Origin: Prinia subflava
Taxonomy: Eukaryota; Chordata; Aves; Passeriformes; Cisticolidae
Length of the DNA: 64,000 nucleotides
NCBI RefSeq assembly: GCF_021018805.1
Contig: NC_086283.1
Coordinates: 22,347,662 to 22,411,661, forward strand
Direction: 5' to 3'
Positions 36,801 to 46,117 of the stretch are shown here, in pieces. The notes beneath the pieces are model-generated. The model ran no database searches, was not told where the DNA came from, and saw only the letters and a program-made list of their open reading frames with translations. Both the position numbers and the translations under genes were made by a program. The stretch's first letter is position 1. Each line of letters starts with the position of its first letter.

Positions 36801-39800
36801 TGAAGCAGGCGGGTGCCTCTGCTCCATGACCTGGAAGTGGCTCCATGTCCCCTGGGGTGCCAACCCTGGTTGGGATGGGTGCAAAGGAGCTCAATGCCCA
36901 TGGTGGGCTGGGCTCCAGTGGAGCACCTCTGTGTTGGTACTGAGGGGGTGTAAAACAGCTTGAAAAATTTAGAGAGGAGAGGTGGCAAGAGCAAGGATTT
37001 TATCTGAAGTGCAGTCTGCTCATGGATTCCTGCAGGGATCTCTGGTAGTGTCTGAGATGTGGGAGGCACATCTCCAGGGTGACCTGAAGGGGCTTCAACC
37101 TGTGCCAGGAGGGGCTTTCAGCCCAGGAGTGTCCAGGCTGGGCTGGGGCTGCCTGGCACCAGCTGCACCTTGCCAGGGTCGGCCCCATGGCTCCAGTGAG
37201 ATCAGGGTCAGGCTGTGGGACACTGATGGGATGCTGTCACCTCTCCTGAAGTGATGGAAACACAAACCTTGTGCAGGTCTGGGGGCACGGGGGTGGTGGG
37301 GACCGTGGCCAGGCTGCAGCCACGCCGTGCCTGGCTGGGGCTGGAGCAGGGCTGAGCTGCACAGATGGAAGAGTGATTAAGAGCAATAAAAGGAAAGAGA
37401 CTTGGATTCGCTACAGTCTCAGCACATTAATTGTGCTTTGGGGCCCAAATCATAACGCAGCCCTGCTAGAGGGAATCCAGCAGAGAAACCAAACATCTTG
37501 CTCTGGCCAAGGCTGACCATTTAAGAGACCCTTGCCTTCATCTCTTGCCAGGTATTACTTCCAGCGTCTCCCATCTGCCAAAACCCGAGTTCTTCTTTGA
37601 AATATTTTTAGGGGAGGGAGAAGAGCTCTGGTGACACTGAGTGCTGGTGCTGGGGAGGCCGCAGGGACAGCACATGGCATTGCTGGCTTGGAGATGGGAC
37701 TGTGGGGTTGTTGGGGGTCTCAGCCATCTGTCTCAGCTCTGTGGTGTGTGTCACTGGGCTGGATGGGTGTGTGAGATTCCAGGAGTGGGGGTTCTGCTTG
37801 GCTTCCATGGTGGCTGAGCATCTCCTCTAAATTGACAAGCAATTACATGGTTAATGGTATCACTGTTAAATCCGCATCACTCAGCAGCCCGGGGCTTAAT
37901 GCTCCATTAGGGCAGAGGCATCTGATGGCTCTCTGGGCTGGGAGCAGCCTTTGGAAGTCACTGGCCAGAGGTTATTTTTGCTTTCCCAGTTCTACAGCCA
38001 ACTAGTGAATCCTTCCAAAATGGAATAGGGCAGGAAAATGCTCCTGTACGCTCAGTGTTGCTGAGGCTGGCTGGACTGAGCCTTGCTGGTATGGCGTGGG
38101 GAGGTGATAGTGTTGTGATAGACCTGCCATTTCCTATTCCATGGGTTTTCCCAGCTCCCTGCTTTGGCTTCCTTCATTGTGTCACAGCTCTGCCTCCTGG
38201 TGCTCCTCTCTGTAGCTCGGGGCTCTCCCAGCTCTCCTGCAGCCGCTGCCGTGCCTGTGGATTAAACATTTTTCTTGGTGGACTCTGGGTTCCATTGGCA
38301 GCTGAGGATTGGTGGTGTCACCACGGCTCACCCTAACTGTGGCAGTGAGGGGCAGAGGCACCTGGAGAATCCAAGGGCCACCCGGATCCCAGTCTGGATC
38401 CACTGGAACTGGGCTGAGCTGAGCCTGGAGCCTTCTGCTCGGGCTTCTTCCACTGGGAAAGCAGGAAACAGAGCAGGAGGAGCAGCTCGTCACTGCTGAG
38501 CTTCACAGGGAATTGCACTGGAGGAGGCTTTCCTGGTGGATCAGGGACCCGCTGCTCTCACATCACCCTGCCCTGCGTGTTCACGTCAGACTCTCTGGAC
38601 TCCGCACCATGTGGATGGATTTGGGGATTTAGGATTTTGGCTTTTGGAAGCTCAACCAGCTTCACGGAGCATCCAACTTTACTCCAGCCCATTGTGGATT
38701 TACAGGGAATGTGGAAGCTCCTGTCCTTACTTCCAGAGGCCATTCCAAGACCATCACTGTGGGTTTTACAAATGTTTTTCCTTTTTTTTTTTTTCCCCTC
38801 AAGCAATTGTTTCATTTTTCCACCTGGTTCCCTCTCAAAGCTGCTTTCTCCCTCATCATTTCCATGGCCAGAACAAGGAGAAACTTTATGTCCAAGTGTG
38901 GGGTGGGAAGAGGGGTGCTCAGCTGTGTCCCTTTGTCCATCCCTGTGGCTCCAGCTGCCATCCCTGTGGCTCCAGCTTCCATCCCTGTGGCTCCAGCTGT
39001 TCCCTCTGTCCTCTTTGGACCTTTAATATTTTTCTTGTATGTGGATGGAATGTCTCCATAGTTATTTGGAGGAACTGCTGCCTTCGTGGGGTCTTCTGGT
39101 TTCCCCCAGTTGAACCATGCTTGCTCGTTACCTCATTTTTTTATAATTAGTTAATTATTTATAAATCAGGCCTTGCGAGGCCTCACAGGGCCTGGTTTTT
39201 ATAGACTGCTGCCTTCTCCCTCGATGGATGAATTTCTCTGAGATGCAACAACCCATGGCATAGAGCTGGGAAGCTGGGAAACTGTTCAAGGAGCTGCTTC
39301 AGGGCTGTGAGCTGGGATGTATCTGCTGATTTCACCCCAGACCGGCGCCTCCGGCCTGGGAGAACTGGGCTGCCGAGCTTTCTGCTGGAGTTCATTCCTG
39401 ATGTGTTTTTATGGGGAGTCTGAGCTCAGGTCCGTCCTGTTTGGATTCCAGAGAACTCGTGCAGGCTGTCAGGGGCGTTTCTCCACATTCCCAGGCGTTT
39501 GCGTGGGGCTTGGTGCTGACAGTGCTGCTGTCGGAACAGCCACCAGCGGATCCCAGCTGGATGCACCATCCCAGCTGGATGGATGGCTCCATCCTGGGAG
39601 CTGCTGGTAGGGGGGACCCCGCTGCAGGAGAGGTGATAACTCAGCAAATGGCCCAAGGACTTTCTGATTAGGAAAACATTTGCTGGGGTTTCAGGCAAGA
39701 TCCTTGATTGCACAGAGCTGTTAGGAAAGAGCTGATGGACTTGGAGCCTGCTTCCCGGTGGGATCCGGGTGTACTTTCCAGAGTATCCCAATGTGGAGGC

Positions 39801-42800
39801 TCGTGGAGGCACCCAGCCTCCTGCTGTGGGAAGGGGAGTGTGGAATGTGGAATCTGGAAGGATGACCTTGTTCTGTACTCCAGCCTCTTCCTGTCCCCTA
39901 ACACCCAACAGGGTCCAATGGATTCATCCCAAATTTCTGCCTCCCAGACCTGCTTTTTTGCAGGATGGAGGCAGGAATTGGCCTGCACAGGGAACCTGAA
40001 ACCCCAGCACTGAGCTTTGGCCTTGAGGCTTGGGAAGGTGTTGGCTGCACTGTGCTGGCCAAGTCCTGTCTTGTGTCTGGAAAATTATCCATGGACCCCA
40101 TGATTCTCTGTAGCATTGCCTTCCCCAAGCTGTTGCTGAGCTTCTCCCAGGTTTCCCTGCTTCCCTGGGTGAATTGATCCCTGTAGTTGGATTTGGTGGA
40201 GCACTGGGATGATTTGTGTTTGCTGCGATGGAGGGAGGTGATGGGGTTGGAACCATCCTGGTCCCTGGGCAGATCTGGCTCCTTGCCAGGCACAGTGGCC
40301 GCATCCAGGACCCTGGTGGGGTCAGAAACCAGTTTTTAGTTTTTTGAGTCTGTTTGGCAGAATCTGACATTTAGGTGCCTAATCCTGAAATGCTCGTGTT
40401 TGGGTTTATTCTCTCTTGTGTCCCCCCTGCACTGAGCCCCGCAGAGGGCTGGAGGATGGGGAACTCCCATGGGATACAAGGGCTGAAAACTCTGTGCTGG
40501 CTCCAGCAAAAAGTTAATGTGAATTTAAGTGACTTCTGCCCTGCAATTAGAGCCCCCAGAGCCCACTGGGGCTCTTGAGTTTACATTCTTCACCAAGGCA
40601 AAGGGTGTAATTAGAGATGTATAATTTAAACTGTGCATATGCAAGTGTTCCCATTCTGCACCAGGAGCAAAGGAAATTATCCAGGAATTAAAGGGGGAGG
40701 AGGGTGCAGGCGTGGAGAATGGCTCACTTGTGTGGATGTGGCAGTGAGAGGAAGCTGCAGGGATCATGTCCTCACTGCTGCAGGCAGCTTTGGAAGGGGC
40801 AGGAGTTGGGAATTCGGTGGGCTCTGGAATGGGATGTGAAGATGTGCCTGTAATGGAGGGTCAGGAGTGAATCCCTAGGGTAGGAGGTGCCAGGGATAGT
40901 TGAGACCTGCTTGGCCGTGCCAGGGGACAGTGAGGACCTGCCTGGGGACAGGTTGGGGGGACCTGCCTGGCAGTGCCAGGGAACAGTGGAGACCTGCATA
41001 GTAATGCCAGGGAGCAGCAAGAGCTGCTCAGCAGTGCCCTTCCAGCTTCTAGGAACCTGTCTAACATTCCGTCTCTTTTCTTGCAGCCACTTCCAACGGC
41101 ACGCTGGATGGCCTGGAGAACCGGGAAGGAGGGGTCTGCCAGACACGCTCCATGAAGATCGTCATGAAAGTGGGGCAAGGTGAGTCCTCCTGTTCCCTGG
41201 GGTCTCCTGCTGCCCCCTGAACCAGGGTCCCTGTTCCTTTGGGGGATGTGGGTGTTGAAGATTCCAGGGAAACTGAGGCCAGGCCAGCTGCTCCTGGGAG
41301 CACTCCTTGGTTAGTTCAACAGAATTGCATTTTCAGGATCTTTCTTCTTGCAGTTTTTCTCTTGCCAACATGGCGTATGTGTGGAGCACTGGGATTGAAA
41401 GGGAGCGATCGTTCCCGGTTTCCTCGTGGGCTATATCCCGGTGGGAAGTGAGCTCAGCACAGGACCCATGAGCCCTGCAAGTGCCTTGGGGGGTCTGGCA
41501 CAGGCTCTGTGGCTTCCCGGGCATCCAAGGGGGCATTGTAGCTGGTCAGGCATCAGAGATTTGGCTTGGTGGCTCTCAGCTGTGGAGGCTACCAGGCTGT
41601 GGGAGCTCTGGTGGCAGTGGGATACCAGAGATATCACCAATGGGCTCTTCTCCTGGAGCTCTTGCACCCCACCACTTCCATCCCGAGCTGCTTCCCAGCC
41701 CCAGCAATGCCCTGGGCCCGTTTTGGCCCCGACTTGGATGCGCAGCTCCCGATTCTGCTTCTCATTATTGTGTTTGCACGTCGGGGCCAATATTTATAAT
41801 AAACAGGCAAAGCTGTGCTGCAGCCTTGGCCTCCTGCCTGCCCTTCTCTTCCTCCCTCTGCCTAAGCAAGAAACCTGTCCCGGCCCACGCACGGGAGCTC
41901 TGAAAACAGCAAAGCAGGGAATTAGGGTGGGGACCTGCTTCCCACAAGCCCCGGAGCAGCTCAGCCTTGCTCTGTTGCTCTCGGCATCTCCCAGTGCTCC
42001 TGTGCCTCAGGAGTGGCTGACAACTAGGGGCACGTCTTTAGGGGGGAACAAGCTGCATCCTTCCAGGTTGGATGAAGGCTTCTCATCCGTCCCTCTCCTT
42101 TCCTAGATCCAAATGCAGTGATCCCAGAGCAGCTGACAACTAGTCGGCCGAGCAAGGAGTCGGATGACACTGTGAAGGTCATCACGCAGAGCCCACGCAG
42201 CAAGGTCCCAGCAGTGGAGGAGCCCGGCAAGCCAGGTAGGTATTCCAGGGATCCCCAGGAGAGGGATGGGGCTCTGCCTGCTGTAGGGCCAGTGCAGGTT
42301 CTCCAAGTTGAGCTTGTTGCTTGGATCCCAGGGATACCAGACTCTCCGGATCCAGGATCTGGATGGGTTTGCCATAACTGTTGTGCCCATCTCTGCTGCC
42401 CTGCTGCTGTCCCAAGCCCAGGGTGCAGAGCAGCTTGGATTTGTTTTTCCAGCTCCTGGCAGAGCTTGGCAGGGAGGTGCTATTTCAGCACTCTTCCTCC
42501 TCCTCCTCCTCCTCCCATGTGTTCCTCACAGTACATCTGAGAGGGCTTGGAGGAGGTGAGGTTCTCGGGTGTGAGAGCCCTTTGAAGGTGGTTTCCTGAG
42601 TTCCTGACCTCTCTGAGAGCAAAGTGGAATCAGATGAAGCTGGGAAGAATCTCTCTTTTCTTCCTGCCTGGATCGACCTCTGAGCACTGCTGCTGTGTGG
42701 GCTATGGCTGCTCCAGCCCAGGGGACAGTAATTGGAGACTGGGAGGGGATCTGGGTGTCAGAGCCCACATTCACCAGGGCATTCCGGTCTGTTGTGGAGA

Positions 42801-43587
42801 GCAAAGGCTCCCCAGGTCTGGAATGATGTCACCTGGACATGATCAACACTCTGCCTCATAGGCTGGGAGATGAGAAGGGGAGCAGTGGTGCAGGGTGGGG
42901 GACAGGGTGTTTGATGACCCTTCTGTGGATGCCTGGGGCACCTGCCTGCCCTGCCCAGTCCTTCCCAGAAATGTGTGGGTCTGACTGAGGTGGGAAGGTG
43001 GGGAGCAAGTGCCATCCCCTTGGACGTGAGGGGCTCCCCTCCTTGGGAGCACGGCAGGAGAATGTTGTGCTGAGTTTGGGGGCCAGAGAGGGGCTGTCCA
43101 ATGGACAGCTCGTCCCCCTGCTCCACAGATATGAACCATGCATGGACAGAGCGTAGATCTGGCTGCCTCTCTGACCCCCCTCTGCCCTTGCCTTGCAGGC
43201 TCTGTCAACCAGGACGGCCAGGAGACCCAAGGTCCCAGCGATGGTTTCCTGAGCTCCAAGGTGGCTGTGTTCGCGGCCATCGGTGCCGGCTGCGTCATCT
43301 TCATCCTCATCATCATCTTCCTCGTTGTGCTCCTGATCAAGATCCGCAAGCGGCACCGGAAGCACACGCAGCAGCGAACCGCGGCCTTGTCCCTCAGCAC
43401 CTTGGCCAGCCCCAAATGCAGCGGGAACGCGGGCTCGGAGCCCAGCGACATCATCATCCCCCTACGGACTACAGAGAACAACTACTGCCCACACTACGAG
43501 AAGGTGAGCGGGGACTACGGGCACCCCGTCTACATTGTCCAGGAGATGCCCCCGCAGAGCCCAGCCAACATTTACTACAAGGTGTGA
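27550..43587 (+). CDS. EFNB1: Ephrin-B1, exons 2-5 joined (5' partial)
   Basis: The coding sequence joins 27550-27827, 41087-41179, 42107-42235 and 43199-43587. It is incomplete at the 5' end because exon 1 (signal peptide and first mature residues) is not in the window. Ephrin-B1 is a single-pass membrane ligand for EphB receptors on neighbouring cells. It triggers forward signalling in the receptor cell and reverse signalling through its own tail, in axon guidance, boundary formation, neural crest and craniofacial patterning. The joined product has 296 residues from the split Lys codon. Human ephrin-B1 has 346, so about 40 residues are missing. The order is ephrin ectodomain, linker, transmembrane helix, basic stop-transfer, and a conserved tail with six tyrosines ending YYKV. 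EFNB1 is preferred to EFNB2 or EFNB3 because of the GKGLVIYP start, the SNGTL...ENREGGVC segment and the QDPNA...[11 protein letters not shown] linker, which I recognise as ephrin-B1 type. No frameshift or internal stop is seen. Confidence 0.96.
29430..29800. promoter_or_regulatory. Unusual single-copy block with an octamer motif in intron 2
   Basis: The block has low CpG content and contains CTAATTAG, an ATTTGCAT octamer (POU-factor site) at 29730-29737 and CAAATTATATGG. The plus-strand frame 29499-29855 is open for 119 codons, but the translation matches no protein I know. It may be a conserved non-coding element or an unrecognised old repeat. Confidence 0.25.
31190..31323 (-). repeat. Possible old CR1 ORF2 remnant, reverse
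   Basis: The reverse strand translates to a short segment with [14 protein letters not shown], which resembles the LE-VQRRATKMIRG motif near the end of CR1 reverse transcriptase. The rest is too diverged to align by eye. A reverse CR1 3' piece lies just beyond, at 31401. Confidence 0.3.
31401..31458 (-). repeat. CR1 LINE 3' tip, reverse
   Basis: TCAGAGAATCAAAGAATAGT, then TTTGCGTTAGAGGAAC and CACCTAGTCCATCCC, is a diverged reverse-complement CR1 3' tip. It abuts a plus-orientation copy. Confidence 0.75.
31460..31592 (+). repeat. CR1 LINE 3' fragment, forward, adjoining an inverted piece
   Basis: GTGTTCAAAGCCAGGTTGG, ATGGGGCTTGGAACAACCTG and CCTGCCCATGGCAGGGGATG mark a forward CR1 3' end. 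The tail past about 31570 is degraded. With the reverse piece before it, this makes a small inverted CR1 junction. Confidence 0.88.
31830..32060. promoter_or_regulatory. AT-rich island, candidate conserved element
   Basis: A stretch with TTTATTGTG, GTGTAATAATG, GTAATCC and ATGCAATTAG, rich in homeodomain-like cores and free of repeat signature, in an otherwise GC-rich intron. Its role is a guess. Confidence 0.22.
33296..33330. repeat. Short direct duplication, ~19 bp
   Basis: TAGCATTGTCGTGACCC and TAGCATTGTCACGACCC follow each other with a few bases between them. Confidence 0.75.
35618..35668. repeat. Short direct duplication, ~25 bp
   Basis: GATGAGGTTCCCTGCAATCC and GATGAGGTTCCTTGCAATCC occur twice in near succession, each followed by AGC. 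Confidence 0.8.
35665..35800. promoter_or_regulatory. AT-rich island with TAAT clusters
   Basis: Dense TTAATTATG, CTAATTAGG, TTTTAATGGG and AAATTAGC cores within about 80 bases suggest clustered homeodomain sites. No repeat signature is visible. Confidence 0.28.
37370..37460. promoter_or_regulatory. AT-rich element with a short palindrome
   Basis: AGCACA (37421-37426) and its reverse complement TGTGCT (37432-37437) flank TTAAT, making a perfect six-base inverted repeat around a homeodomain core. It stands out from GC-rich neighbours. Confidence 0.25.
37830..37985. promoter_or_regulatory. AT-rich element, candidate conserved sequence
   Basis: CAATTACATGG, GTTAATGG, GGCTTAATGC and CCATTAGGG lie within about 90 bases, in the style of homeodomain-rich developmental enhancers. 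The inference rests on composition only. Confidence 0.25.
38937..39000. repeat. 21-bp tandem repeat, 3 copies
   Basis: Three near-identical units built on ATCCCTGTGGCTCCAGCT follow each other without gaps. Confidence 0.9.
40505..40700. promoter_or_regulatory. AT-rich island ~0.4 kb before exon 3
   Basis: The island contains GTTAATGTGAATTTAAGTG, GCAATTAGAG, GTAATTAGAG, ATAATTTAAAC and ATATGCAAG. The POU/homeodomain-like core density is high and no repeat is seen. It is a candidate intronic element. Confidence 0.27.
40888..41038. repeat. EFNB1: Degenerate tandem repeat next to exon 3
   Basis: About four to five diverged units like GACCTGCCTGGCAGTGCCAGGGAACAG-type blocks (cores GACCTGC and GTGCCAGGG) end 48 bases before the exon 3 acceptor. 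A length change here could shift the branch-point region. Confidence 0.65.
41087..41179 (+). CDS. EFNB1: EFNB1 exon 3: end of ephrin domain
   Basis: This exon of 93 bases lies between acceptor TTTTCTTGCAG and donor GTGAGT. The last base of exon 2 plus CC makes Ser, giving Thr-Ser-Thr-Ser-Asn-Gly-Thr. The Asn-Gly-Thr codons at 41095-41103 form an N-glycosylation sequon, at the place where human ephrin-B1 has Asn-Gly-Ser. The segment ENREGGVC supplies the fourth conserved cysteine, which pairs with an exon 2 cysteine in the family. The exon ends MKIVMKVGQ, the last strand of the ephrin domain, with one base of a split Asp codon. The sizes and phases of exons 2 and 3 fit the usual ephrin-B gene structure. 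Confidence 0.96.
41180..42106 (+). other. EFNB1: EFNB1 intron 3
   Basis: A short intron of 927 bases with donor GTGAGT and acceptor CCTAG. An AATAAA at about 41797-41802 (in TTTATAATAAACAGG) could in principle allow premature polyadenylation. If it were used, the product would lack the transmembrane and cytoplasmic parts, but nothing else supports this. No repeat is recognised. Confidence 0.93.
42107..42235 (+). CDS. EFNB1: EFNB1 exon 4: membrane-proximal linker
   Basis: This exon of 129 bases has acceptor CTTTCCTAG and donor GTAGGT. It begins with the rest of the split Asp codon and reads [17 protein letters not shown], followed by a Ser/Thr/Pro/Val-rich stretch ending EEPGKP and one base of a split Gly. 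It encodes the flexible, poorly structured stalk between the receptor-binding domain and the membrane. This is the part of ephrin-B1 that varies most between species, and the bird protein is about eight residues shorter than human from the exon 2 boundary onward. The many Ser, Thr and Pro residues would allow O-glycosylation; that is inference. Confidence 0.95.
42236..43198 (+). other. EFNB1: EFNB1 intron 4
   Basis: A short intron of 963 bases with donor GTAGGT and acceptor CTTGCAG. It contains a short TCC-rich run near 42498-42514 and otherwise shows nothing recognisable. Confidence 0.93.
43199..43587 (+). CDS. EFNB1: EFNB1 exon 5: transmembrane helix and signalling tail
   Basis: The coding part of the last exon is 389 bases, after acceptor CTTGCAG. 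It completes a split Gly and encodes 128 residues and a TGA stop (43585-43587). A short extracellular segment ([20 protein letters not shown]) precedes a 26-residue hydrophobic helix (43261-43338, from [11 protein letters not shown] to VVLLI). The basic stop-transfer RKRHRKH follows. The cytoplasmic tail has the family-typical SLSTLASPK and the C-terminal block with six tyrosines (in [20 protein letters not shown] and NIYYKV). In ephrin-Bs these tyrosines are phosphorylated by Src-family kinases and recruit the SH2 adaptor Grb4. The last four residues, YYKV (43573-43584), are a PDZ-domain ligand. As far as I can recall, the final 39 residues match the human protein exactly, which fits the strong conservation of this signalling module. 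Confidence 0.98.
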
Positions 43588-44116
43588 GGAGCAGCCTGGG
43601 AACGGCCGATGCAGCAGCGCGGGAGCACCGGGCGCGGGGCTGGTGCCGCAGGGAGGAAGCGAAACACCCCCCTCGGCACGGCACAGCCAGCGCCGGGAGC
43701 GGCGCCGGGGAGCGGAGGGCTCAACGCTCACGTGCTGATTCTCCCCTTTGTATTTAGTTTTGTAGTTCTCAGCTTTTGTAATCCCAAGACTCTTGAGGGT
43801 GAGCCTTCAGCCTCCTCCTCTTCTTCTCCAGACTGTGGCCGGCCGTGGGGGGCGGGCGCCGTGCCTTTCCGCGCTCGGGACACCACTGGCAAACCCAGAG
43901 ACTCCACCTCCCCTTTGTGGTTTGGGATTTCCCCTCGTCACCCCTCTGGCCCCACAGGAAGTGCCCCGCCAGCACCGCGGGGTCCTGGAGCCTGGAGCAA
44001 CACTGGGGCCTCGGTCCCAGAAGCAGCAAGCACACAGGGGGATGAGGAGGAGGATGCTTTGCCAAGGTGCCAAGATGCAGACAACTGTGCAGGGAGGAAG
44101 CTGGCAAACCCGATTT

Positions 44117-44180
44117 ACTACTACTACTATTATTATTATTATAATTATTTTAATTTTTTTGTAACATTTTTATTTTTGTG
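44117..44180 (+). promoter_or_regulatory. EFNB1: AU-rich block with ACT/ATT microsatellite in 3' UTR
   Basis: An (ACT)n then (ATT)n run passes into T-rich sequence with TTTTTAT, which resembles a cytoplasmic polyadenylation element. It interrupts GC-rich flanks on both sides. Such blocks often bind AU-rich-element proteins; that role is inferred. Confidence 0.35.
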
Positions 44181-45940
44181 GATTCCGGGCAGGACTCTGG
44201 CCCACTGCCTCTGGGCACATGCCATCACCTCCTTCCAGCACGTGATCCCGCCGGCCACGGGGCAGATCCCACTCCCCCCACTGCCCCTGGAAATTTTTGT
44301 GTTCGTAGCTGTTGACTCTTGTTTTAGTCTCTTTATAAAAAGAAAGAAAGAAAAAAAATTCTATCTCCACCCTGTCTCAAGCATTCAGTGCACGAGGGGC
44401 TGGACACTGCTCCTGCCCCATGCAGAGCAGCCGTGGCCTGGCAGCTCTTCCCGACCCCTCTGGAGTATCCCACTGTGGAAAAAAGCCTTTGACTTTCCAT
44501 CAGGCTGAATCTTAGCCTGCTGGAAGCAAAGTAGGAGGTGGCAGAGGTATGCTGCAGCCCACTCCCAAGCTGGGCATACTGCAGGTGGTTGTCCTTGGAA
44601 AGGAAAACTGGAAAACAAAGGTTCCTGACCTGCAACTCATGCCAGGGTGTCAGGAGGAGGCTGGTGTTTGGGGCTGGAAGCCCCCAAAAGGCTGGACCAC
44701 CAGGCTGGGTTGGGAGCTGAGCCAAAGGCTTTTCCACCCACTTGGTTTACCTGAAGAATCCAGTGCCCCTCAGCAGGATCTGCTTTGGGAACCAGCCCCC
44801 ACTGTGCCTGTTCCCCACCCTGCTTCTGGCACAGGAGCATTCCCTGTCCTGCCACCTCCCGGGGATCCCACAGACCGGGCTCCATTGCCCTTTCCTTGCC
44901 CATCTCCTGGCCAAAGCTGGAAGGTGGGATCATTCCCAACTTTCTCTTCCTGGGAGGAGCCGCCAGCACCACGGCTGATGCCAGTGAGCCCGGTGGGGCT
45001 GGCAGTGTCCTGTCGCTGCCTGTCCTCGGGCTGTCCCCCCTTCTTCATTTTCTTTTCCTTCCAGCAGTAGCTGCTTTTGCTCAGGGAGCAGGAGTTGGGC
45101 CAGCAGGGCTGTTCCTACCTAGGCTGTTCCGCCTGTCCCCAGGGCCCCGAATCCCGCATTAGGAAGTGCCCAAAGAGCGAGGGAGCTGCTCTGGTAAAGT
45201 GCCTTGACAAGGAGCGGGCAGGGGCGGGGGCAGAGCAGGGACGGGGGATATGTGGCCTGGGAGGATTTGGTGGCCCTAGGGGGATTCAATGGCCCAGCTG
45301 CTGCACTGAGGTTTGGCCCTGAGCAGGATGGGAGCATCCTGTGGTGTCACGTCGTTGGGTTTGTAGGTTAGGGCAGGAATCAAGCTCCCCTCCTGCCCTC
45401 AGCATCCCGAGGTGGTAATGCTTCCAGGGCCCTGAACCAGCTGCTTCTCTCGGAAGAGATGCGTCCCAGCGGGTGCTCCCCCCGCTTCCCCATCCCAGCA
45501 CTGCTTCCCTGTGTAGCACCTTCCATCCCTCTCTCCTCTGTGGGATCCACTGCCCATCCTGGCCTGGGAGCTGCCCCCACCAGGGCCCCCATTCTCCGAT
45601 GGGGAAATCCCAGAGAATTGTGTCTTAAAAAAAGCCCCTTTCTCTTTTCCCTCTGCCAAACCTTAGCCTGTGTTTCCCGAAGCAGGCAGAGTCCTGGCCG
45701 GGTGGTGGTAGCAGTGGTGATGGTGACAGTGACAGTGAAATCCCTTGAGAGTAGTGACCAGAGTGGAAAGGGAAGCAAGGGGATGATGTACTTCTGGTTT
45801 GGTTTTGGTGGAGAAGGCACAGAGTCTGGCCATGAGTTGTACCAAGTGATCTGACAGTGCCAGTGGCTTCTCTTGGTGGCCGTCCCCAGCTGAGGTCTCC
45901 ATCAGTCCCACTCCTGCTGCTGGGAACAGCTGCAAAACCT

Positions 45941-45948
45941 TGTAAATA
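45941..45948 (+). promoter_or_regulatory. EFNB1: Pumilio-type element TGTAAATA in EFNB1 3' UTR
   Basis: An exact match to the Pumilio recognition element UGUANAUA on the transcript strand, in an A/T-rich part of the 3' UTR. Pumilio proteins usually repress or destabilise mRNAs. A second copy lies 169 bases downstream. Function is inferred from the motif only. Confidence 0.4.
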
Positions 45949-46109
45949 TGTGAAGAAAGGGTGAAATCAGAACTCTTGGTTTTTGCTGAGCACCTCGGGC
46001 TGCTGGGTCCTGGATCAGAGTGTGTCCCTTGGGTTTTTCATGGAAAGCATTGAAATTTGGTTGATTTTTCCTTTTTTTTTTGATTCTGTTCCCCCCCCCC
46101 TTTTGTTTG

Positions 46110-46117
46110 TGTAAATA
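46110..46117 (+). promoter_or_regulatory. EFNB1: Second Pumilio-type element TGTAAATA in EFNB1 3' UTR
   Basis: An exact UGUANAUA match just after a C10 run and before a T-rich stretch. Together with the copy at 45941 it makes a pair in the same 3' UTR block. Both copies would be lost from any transcript ending before 45.9 kb. Confidence 0.4.

Larger units (their letters stand above)
27828..41086 (+). other. EFNB1: EFNB1 intron 2
   Basis: The intron is 13.26 kb, with donor GTAAGT and acceptor TTGCAG. Both flanking exons are certain. It contains no recognisable exon or RNA gene. It holds AT-rich islands near 29430, 31830, 35665, 37370, 37830 and 40505. It also has two CR1 pieces in opposite orientation at 31401-31592, short tandem duplications (33296, 35618, 38937), and a degenerate tandem repeat that stops about 50 bases before exon 3. 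Other segments, for example 28000-29400, 32560-34000 and 38000-39000, are GC-rich and show nothing I can name. Confidence 0.9.

Noticed and set aside
43138..43587. ATG at 43138 as an alternative start giving a 149-residue membrane protein
   Set aside because: The ATG lies in intron 4, upstream of a good CAG acceptor, and the first residues are unlike ephrin.
43609..44508. Plus-strand open frame of 299 codons just after the EFNB1 stop
   Set aside because: It lies in the 3' UTR in another phase. Its length comes from GC-rich sequence and the ATT repeat (poly-Tyr), and it matches no protein.
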